A stretch of 18,658 nucleotides of DNA from Fibrobacter sp. UBA1765 (GTDB taxonomy: Bacteria > Fibrobacterota > Fibrobacteria > Fibrobacterales > Fibrobacteraceae), in assembly GCA_002314675.1 (NCBI GenBank), contig DCGZ01000085.1, forward strand, positions 1-18,658, read 5' to 3'. The position numbers and the translations under genes were made by a program. The notes under the pieces are model-generated. The model was not told the origin of the DNA. It made no database searches and saw only the letters and a list, made by a program, of their open reading frames with translations. This document shows positions 14,493 through 18,658 of the stretch, in pieces. Numbering within the stretch: the stretch's first letter is position 1; every line of letters starts with the position of its first letter.

Positions 14493-17099
14493 GTGGCGAC
14501 TACGACTCCTTTGATGCAACAGTATTACGAGATCAAGGCTCGTAACCCGGGATGTATTTTATTTTTTCGAATGGGCGACTTTTTTGAACTCTTTGAAGAA
14601 GATGCAAAAATCGCCTCGAAGATTTTGGGAATTACCTTAACGACTCGCAATAACGGCGCAGCAGAAAAAACGGAACTCTGCGGATTCCCGCATCACGCAG
14701 CCGATCGCTATGTGCCCAAGATGGTTGCCGCCGGTTACCGCGTTGCAATTTGCGAACAGGTAGAAGACCCAAAGCTTGCAAAGGGCATCGTTAAACGCGA
14801 TATCGTTGAAATCGTAAGTGCAGGCACTGCGATGAGCGACTACAACTTGAATGCAAAGGAGGCTAATTACCTTTGTGCTTGCTTGCCAGTCTCTAAGAGT
14901 GAATCGGCCTTTGCATTTGCAGATGTAACTACAGGTTTCTTTGCAGTTTCTGTTGCCGCAAATGTAGCCTTTGAAAGTGAATTTTCGAGGCGTTCCCCAA
15001 AAGAAATTGTCGTGCCGGCTGGAGCGACGCTCCCGCCAATGATCGATGCTCTTGTGCGCTCTGAATCGATTTTGGTAACGGAACTCCCGGAGGAAACTTT
15101 TGCGGAAAAGTATGCAACGGAAACTTTGCTCAAGCATTTTGCTGTTGAAGCTCCCGAAGCTCTTGGCTTAGATGGCAAGCCTGCGGAAGTTCGCGTGGCT
15201 GGCGCTTGCCTTAGCTATTTGATTGATCAAAAGAAGTCTGAACTTTCGCACATTACAAACCTTGAACTTTTGAACCTGGGCGACTACATGACGCTTGATC
15301 CGTCAACGCTCAGGAACTTGGAACTTGTTCGTCCGCTAAATTCGGAAGACGTTTCGAGTACGCTTTTCTACGTGCTTGACTTTACCGTAACTGCAATGGG
15401 CGGCCGTATGCTTCGCGAATGGATTTCGCACCCCCTCGTGTCTGTTAGTCGTATTACAGAACGCCAGGAAGCTATTGCTGAACTTGCCGCTTCTCCGATT
15501 CTCTTGGATGAGGTCAAGGGTTCCTTGCAGTCGATCCTTGACATGGAACGCCTTATGGGCCGCATTGGCAGTGGGCGTGCAAATGCCCGAGACCTTGCTG
15601 GAATGGGTCGTTCGCTTGTTCAGGCGTCTCAAGTTGCGGGTGCGCTTGCAACTGCAAAGTCTCCGATACTTTTGCAGCTTTCGGAACAGCTTTCTCGTGC
15701 TGCAGGCCAAGGTGAAGCCATTTTAAAATACTTGCTCGATGACCTTCCAATGACTGTTCGCGAAGGTGGCATGATCCGCCCGGGCGCAAGTGAAAGCCTT
15801 GATAACATGAACGAAGAGATTCGTGAAAAACGCGAATGGCTTGCTACGCTTGAAGCTCGCGAAAAGGAACGCCTTGGAATTCCGACTTTGAAGGTCGGCT
15901 ACAACAAGGTCTTTGGCTATTATATTGAAGTGACCCGCGCTCAGGTGGACAAGGTTCCGCCCGAATATTTGCGCAAGCAGACTACCGTAAATTCGGAACG
16001 CTACATTACTCCAGAAATGAAGGAATGTGAATCTGTAATTGCTGGAGCAGAAACGAATATTCATGCCGAGGAATACCGAATCTTCTGTGAACTCAGAAAT
16101 AGTGTTGAAGCCTCTCGTGCGGAGTACCAGAAGATTGCTTCTGCTGTTGCTGCCGCAGATTCCCTGTATTCGCTTGCAAGGGCAGCCCGCAAGTACAATT
16201 ACACTCGCCCAGAGGTTGTTGAAGAATCCGGTATTGAAATTCGTGGAGGCTTCCACCCTGTAATTTCTGCAGTCAACAATTCTGTGAACTTTGTGCCAAA
16301 CGATGTTTCGCTTAGCCCGGCAGAAACTCGCCTGATGCTTATTACGGGCCCGAACATGGCCGGTAAATCTACATACTTGCGTCAGACAGGCCTTATTGCG
16401 TTGATGGCTCAGATTGGTTCCTTTGTGCCTGCCGAGTTTGCACGCATTGGCATAGTCGATAGAATCTTTACTCGCGTTGGCGCAAGCGACAGGCTTTCTC
16501 GTGGCCTTTCTACGTTCATGGTCGAAATGATTGAAACCGCAAATATCTTGCGCAATGCTACAAGCAAGAGCCTTGTTTTGCTTGATGAAATTGGTCGTGG
16601 TACAAGTACGTTTGATGGCCTTTCTATTGCATGGTCAATTGTTGAAATGCTTCACGATGATCCTGCACGTTGCGCAATTACCTTGTTTGCGACGCATTAT
16701 CATGAACTCACTGGCCTTGCCGATACCTTGGAACATGCTGGTAACTTCCAGGTTGCCGTAAAGGAAGAAGGCGACAAGCTTACGTTCTTGCACAAGATTC
16801 TTGCAGGCGCATGCGATTCCAGTTATGGTATTCACGTGGCTGAAATGGCTGGGCTCCCGAGTAATGTCGTGCGCCGAGCTCGCCGCATTTTGCACCGTCT
16901 TGAAAAGCAGAAGATCGACCCGAGTGACGCCAAGGTGGAGCGCGAAGAAAGAGCCAAGCCACAAATGGATTTGTTTGCTCCGGCAGACGAAAGTGCAAAG
17001 CTTTTAAAGGAAGAACTTGCTCGCATAAGTCCAGAAGAGATGACTCCAATGCAAGCGCTTCAAAAGCTCAGTGAGTTAAAAGAAGCTTATTGCAAGTAA
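14493..17099 (+). CDS. mutS: DNA mismatch repair protein MutS
   Basis: ATP-dependent protein that recognises mismatches and small loops and starts mismatch repair. The 868-residue product has the normal MutS length and domain order: mismatch-binding domain with the Phe-x-Glu motif at Phe30-Phe31-Glu32 (GDFFELF, usually FYE); connector, core and clamp domains; and the ATPase domain with Walker A GPNMAGKS at 619-626, Walker B LVLLDEIGRGTST with Asp698-Glu699, and FATHYHEL. A helix-turn-helix dimerisation region follows (GLPSNVVRRARRIL), then a charged linker and a C-terminal helix (TPMQALQKLSELKEAY). The start is GTG 14493, 3 nt after scpB; the N-terminus TPLMQQYYEIKARNPG fits the family. Terminated at 17112-17140. 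Confidence 0.97.
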   Translation: MATTTPLMQQYYEIKARNPGCILFFRMGDFFELFEEDAKIASKILGITLTTRNNGAAEKTELCGFPHHAADRYVPKMVAAGYRVAICEQVEDPKLAKGIVKRDIVEIVSAGTAMSDYNLNAKEANYLCACLPVSKSESAFAFADVTTGFFAVSVAANVAFESEFSRRSPKEIVVPAGATLPPMIDALVRSESILVTELPEETFAEKYATETLLKHFAVEAPEALGLDGKPAEVRVAGACLSYLIDQKKSELSHITNLELLNLGDYMTLDPSTLRNLELVRPLNSEDVSSTLFYVLDFTVTAMGGRMLREWISHPLVSVSRITERQEAIAELAASPILLDEVKGSLQSILDMERLMGRIGSGRANARDLAGMGRSLVQASQVAGALATAKSPILLQLSEQLSRAAGQGEAILKYLLDDLPMTVREGGMIRPGASESLDNMNEEIREKREWLATLEAREKERLGIPTLKVGYNKVFGYYIEVTRAQVDKVPPEYLRKQTTVNSERYITPEMKECESVIAGAETNIHAEEYRIFCELRNSVEASRAEYQKIASAVAAADSLYSLARAARKYNYTRPEVVEESGIEIRGGFHPVISAVNNSVNFVPNDVSLSPAETRLMLITGPNMAGKSTYLRQTGLIALMAQIGSFVPAEFARIGIVDRIFTRVGASDRLSRGLSTFMVEMIETANILRNATSKSLVLLDEIGRGTSTFDGLSIAWSIVEMLHDDPARCAITLFATHYHELTGLADTLEHAGNFQVAVKEEGDKLTFLHKILAGACDSSYGIHVAEMAGLPSNVVRRARRILHRLEKQKIDPSDAKVEREERAKPQMDLFAPADESAKLLKEELARISPEEMTPMQALQKLSELKEAYCK

Positions 17100-17110
17100 T
17101 AGTATTGAAA

Positions 17111-17140
17111 GACTCCTAAGTAAAATTAGGAGTTTTTTTT
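17111..17140 (+). terminator. Intrinsic terminator of mutS
   Basis: ACTCCTAA (17112-17119) pairs perfectly with TTAGGAGT (17126-17133) over a six-base loop, followed by eight T residues (17133-17140). The next gene begins only 14 nt later. Confidence 0.93.
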
Positions 17141-17153
17141 GTATTTTTAGAGT

Positions 17154-17669
17154 ATGATCGAAGATACCATAGATTTTGCAAAGCTACAGGAAGCCGTGTA
17201 TGAACAACGCAGCTTCGATGATGCTTCTGTACATGGAGTTTCGCACTGGAAGCAGGTTGAATACAATGCCTTGCTGCTTGCAAAAATGAATGGTGCCGAT
17301 GTTACCGTAGTCCGTCTGTTTGCAATATTCCATGATTCTAGACGAGTGGATGATGGTTATGATGAAGAACATGGCCATCGTGGCGCTGAACTTGCAAAGG
17401 AGTGGCGTGGCAAGTATTACGAACTTGATGATGAACGTTTTGAAATGCTTTACCATGCGTGCAAGGAACACACAACAACACGTTCAACAGGTAATGTTAC
17501 GATAGATACATGTTTTGATGCAGACCGTTTGGACTTGCCTCGCGTTCTGATTCTTCCCGACCCGGACCGCCTTGCTACAAATGCAGGTAAAAAAATTGCG
17601 ACCCTTGGCCGCAAGCTTGGTATTCGCTGTGAAGAATACCGTGAATGGATTAGAAACTTAGTCTTTTAA
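17154..17669 (+). CDS. HD-domain phosphohydrolase-like protein
   Basis: A 171-residue predicted cytoplasmic metal-dependent phosphohydrolase; the substrate is unknown. HD-superfamily ligands are in order: His31 (HGVSHW), His60-Asp61 (FAIFHDSRR), further histidines in the conserved DEEHGHRGAELA (His73, His75), His106 (CKEHT) and Asp122/Asp124 in CFDADRLDL. HGxRGA and CxDADRLDL are typical of a group of small uncharacterised bacterial HD proteins. The ATG lies 13 nt after the mutS terminator T-run, leaving no room for a normal promoter between terminator and start, so it may depend on read-through from mutS or on a promoter inside mutS. No clear ribosome binding site. The last 12 nt overlap the end of the converging hydrolase-fold gene. 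Confidence 0.85.
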   Translation: MIEDTIDFAKLQEAVYEQRSFDDASVHGVSHWKQVEYNALLLAKMNGADVTVVRLFAIFHDSRRVDDGYDEEHGHRGAELAKEWRGKYYELDDERFEMLYHACKEHTTTRSTGNVTIDTCFDADRLDLPRVLILPDPDRLATNAGKKIATLGRKLGIRCEEYREWIRNLVF

Positions 17670-18464
17670 AGTTTGAACTTCGCTTGGCTGGATTAGCTTG
17701 TCGAGAGCTTCGGCAAGTGTCGTACCTTCGCGCTTGTTGTTTGGTAGTGGGTATTGCTTTAAGAATTCTTCGTTTGAAATTTTTGCGGTAGAACGGTCTT
17801 GCAGTACAATGGAATTCTTGATTGCTGATTCTTCTATGGCTAGTTTGCTTTTTACAAGGAATTTTGGAAAAAGAGCTCTATACTTGCCTGAAATTCTTTG
17901 AGCAATACTTATGTTCGGATCAATTAGGATCATTGGAACAGGATCTTTAAAATTCTCTTGCTTGAGAGCATGTGAAGCTAGAATTGCTCCGGTACCTCGG
18001 CCAACATAAATAGGCGCAGGATCTACCAAAAGTTCTGTGTGGCTTTTTACGCATGCGGCAATTTGCAAGGCATCTTGTAAGACTTTTTCTTCGTCTGGAG
18101 CACCCTTGTTGTTACCCGAGCCACGATAGTTAAAACCAATGCGATAGGTGCTTTTTGCAGCCGCGGTTTCTGCTAAAAACTGGGCTACATCTTCATCGGC
18201 GTCGGGGTAGTAAAGCACAACTGGTTTTGTTTTATCGCCCATGCCAAAGCCTTCAAGTTCTATGCCATCGCTTGTTGCACAGGTGTACTTGTCGGCGCTT
18301 GCAATCGCCTCTCTGGATTCTTTATGAGTAATAGCGCGAGGGTAGGCGTTGCGGCGTTCTGTAAGTACAAGATAAAAGACCATGCTTGCGTAAATGATGA
18401 GTAATGCAAGCACAAGTCGCAGGGCGCGTGAGCCAAATTCTAAAAGTTTTTTCTTGATGTTCAT
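17658..18464 (-). CDS. Membrane-anchored alpha/beta-hydrolase-fold protein, likely inactive
   Basis: A 268-residue protein with one N-terminal transmembrane segment (about 14-34) and a soluble alpha/beta-hydrolase-like domain, probably periplasmic. Fold landmarks: PVVLYYPDAD (81-90) at the oxyanion-strand position, GFNYRGSGNNKG (110-121), a conserved block in BEM46-like hydrolases, and IYVGRGTGAILASHAL (152-167) at the nucleophile elbow. The elbow is normally G-x-S-x-G, but here it reads G-R-G-T-G: the serine position is Gly157 (codon GGT, 17994-17996). An Asp is present near the acid position (LQDR, Asp223), but no histidine occurs anywhere after it. Two of the three catalytic residues are therefore absent and hydrolysis is unlikely. 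The role is unknown; a binding or scaffolding protein is possible. The 3' end overlaps the HD gene by 12 nt. No clear ribosome binding site. Confidence 0.85.
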   Translation of the reverse strand: MNIKKKLLEFGSRALRLVLALLIIYASMVFYLVLTERRNAYPRAITHKESREAIASADKYTCATSDGIELEGFGMGDKTKPVVLYYPDADEDVAQFLAETAAAKSTYRIGFNYRGSGNNKGAPDEEKVLQDALQIAACVKSHTELLVDPAPIYVGRGTGAILASHALKQENFKDPVPMILIDPNISIAQRISGKYRALFPKFLVKSKLAIEESAIKNSIVLQDRSTAKISNEEFLKQYPLPNNKREGTTLAEALDKLIQPSEVQTLKD

Positions 18465-18517
18465 TGTTTAGTTGCTGGAGTTAGAAGACGGAAGAAGTAA
18501 GACTGATGACGAAAGTT

Positions 18518-18531
18518 AGTGACAGGAGTCA
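18518..18531 (+). repeat. 14-bp repeat, copy 2
   Basis: AGTGACAGGAGTCA is identical to 6708-6721, in the mlaE-mlaF gap. It adjoins the hairpin module at 18531-18555, which the other copy lacks. Confidence 0.65.
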
Positions 18532-18535
18532 GGTC

Positions 18536-18548
18536 GCACCTTCGGTGC
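18536..18548. repeat. Small hairpin with TTC loop
   Basis: GCACC (18536-18540), TTC (18541-18543) and GGTGC (18544-18548) form a perfect 5-bp stem. It is framed by AGGTC on the left and TTTGAGG on the right, the same frame as the reverse complement of the 27-bp repeat, so the frame is conserved while the stem sequence changes. Confidence 0.65.
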
Positions 18549-18581
18549 TTTGAGGCATGAGGTCGTTCGCTACGCTCACTT

Positions 18582-18608
18582 TGAGGTATTTGTAATTACA
18601 AAACCTCA
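18582..18608. repeat. 27-bp near-perfect palindrome
   Basis: The two arms, TGAGGT-TTTGTAA and its complement TTACAAA-ACCTCA, meet at AATT (18594-18597); the only defect is one unpaired A at 18588. Modules to its left carry TTTGAGG/AGGTC on the plus strand, while those to its right carry the complement, so it marks a switch in repeat orientation. Confidence 0.75.
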
Positions 18609-18609
18609 C

Positions 18610-18636
18610 ACCTCTAGATGCGAAGCATCGACCTCA
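18610..18636. repeat. 27-bp dispersed repeat, copy 2 (hairpin module)
   Basis: These bases are identical to 3-29, including the GATGC-GAA-GCATC hairpin. It continues into another degenerate module (AAAGCGAAGCGCCCTC) and CATACCTC at the window end, which resembles the ATACCTC at the window start, so the array probably continues beyond the window. Confidence 0.8.
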
Positions 18637-18658
18637 AAGCGAAGCGCCCTCATACCTC

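Larger units (their letters stand above)
18465..18658. other. Repeat-rich intergenic region at the window end
   Basis: No gene is seen. On the minus strand, leading into the hydrolase-fold gene, there are degenerate heptamers resembling TTTCGTC (18505-18517 and around 18484-18492). Further out come the 14-bp repeat (18518-18531), two hairpin-type modules of the form AGGTCG-variable-TTTGAGG (18531-18555 and 18560-18586), a long palindrome (18582-18608) and the 27-bp repeat (18610-18636) in the opposite orientation. Confidence 0.7.

Noticed and set aside
1..18658. The 27-bp direct repeats at both ends as the boundaries of an 18.6-kb mobile element
   Set aside because: The interior is core chromosomal genes (pgi, dnaB, scpB, mutS) with no transposase or integrase, and the repeat belongs to a dispersed family.

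Overview
The window looks like a stretch of core chromosome from a Fibrobacter-like bacterium (phylum Fibrobacterota). This is inferred from four things: a secreted pectin lyase with a serine-rich linker and a C-terminal domain resembling the type IX secretion sorting domain; several outer-membrane proteins (so a diderm envelope); few clear Shine-Dalgarno sites; and gene gaps filled with short tandem and inverted repeats. No rRNA, tRNA, CRISPR array, transposase or phage gene was seen.

Layout. 1-439 is a repeat-rich intergenic region. 440-2604: pgi (glucose-6-phosphate isomerase) with its terminator, then a small lipoprotein gene. 2604-4373 (minus): a membrane diguanylate cyclase followed, 9 nt later, by a small outer-membrane barrel gene. 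4482-7729 (plus): dnaB, whose stop codon overlaps the start of mlaE, then a 249-nt repeat-filled gap, then mlaF. 7862-9310: a DUF3943 outer-membrane protein. 9513-12446: a large secreted rhamnogalacturonan lyase (PL11-like). 12526-13584 (minus): a LysM-containing M23 peptidase. 13785-17099: scpB and mutS, 3 nt apart. 17154-17669: a small HD-domain phosphohydrolase. 17658-18464 (minus): a membrane-anchored alpha/beta-hydrolase-fold protein whose nucleophile and histidine are missing; its 3' end overlaps that of the HD gene by 12 nt. 18465-18658 returns to repeats, including a 27-bp copy of the sequence at 3-29.

How the parts relate. The genes are mostly unrelated housekeeping and envelope units: glycolysis, replication (dnaB), chromosome segregation (scpB), mismatch repair (mutS), lipid asymmetry (mlaE, mlaF), peptidoglycan cutting (M23/LysM) and plant-polymer use (PL11). 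Six intrinsic terminators separate most units. The points most worth following are the intergenic repeat families (a heptamer TCTCGTC array, a small-hairpin module family and a long palindrome), the translational coupling of dnaB to mlaE, and the predicted catalytically dead hydrolase. No complete novel multi-gene system was identified.
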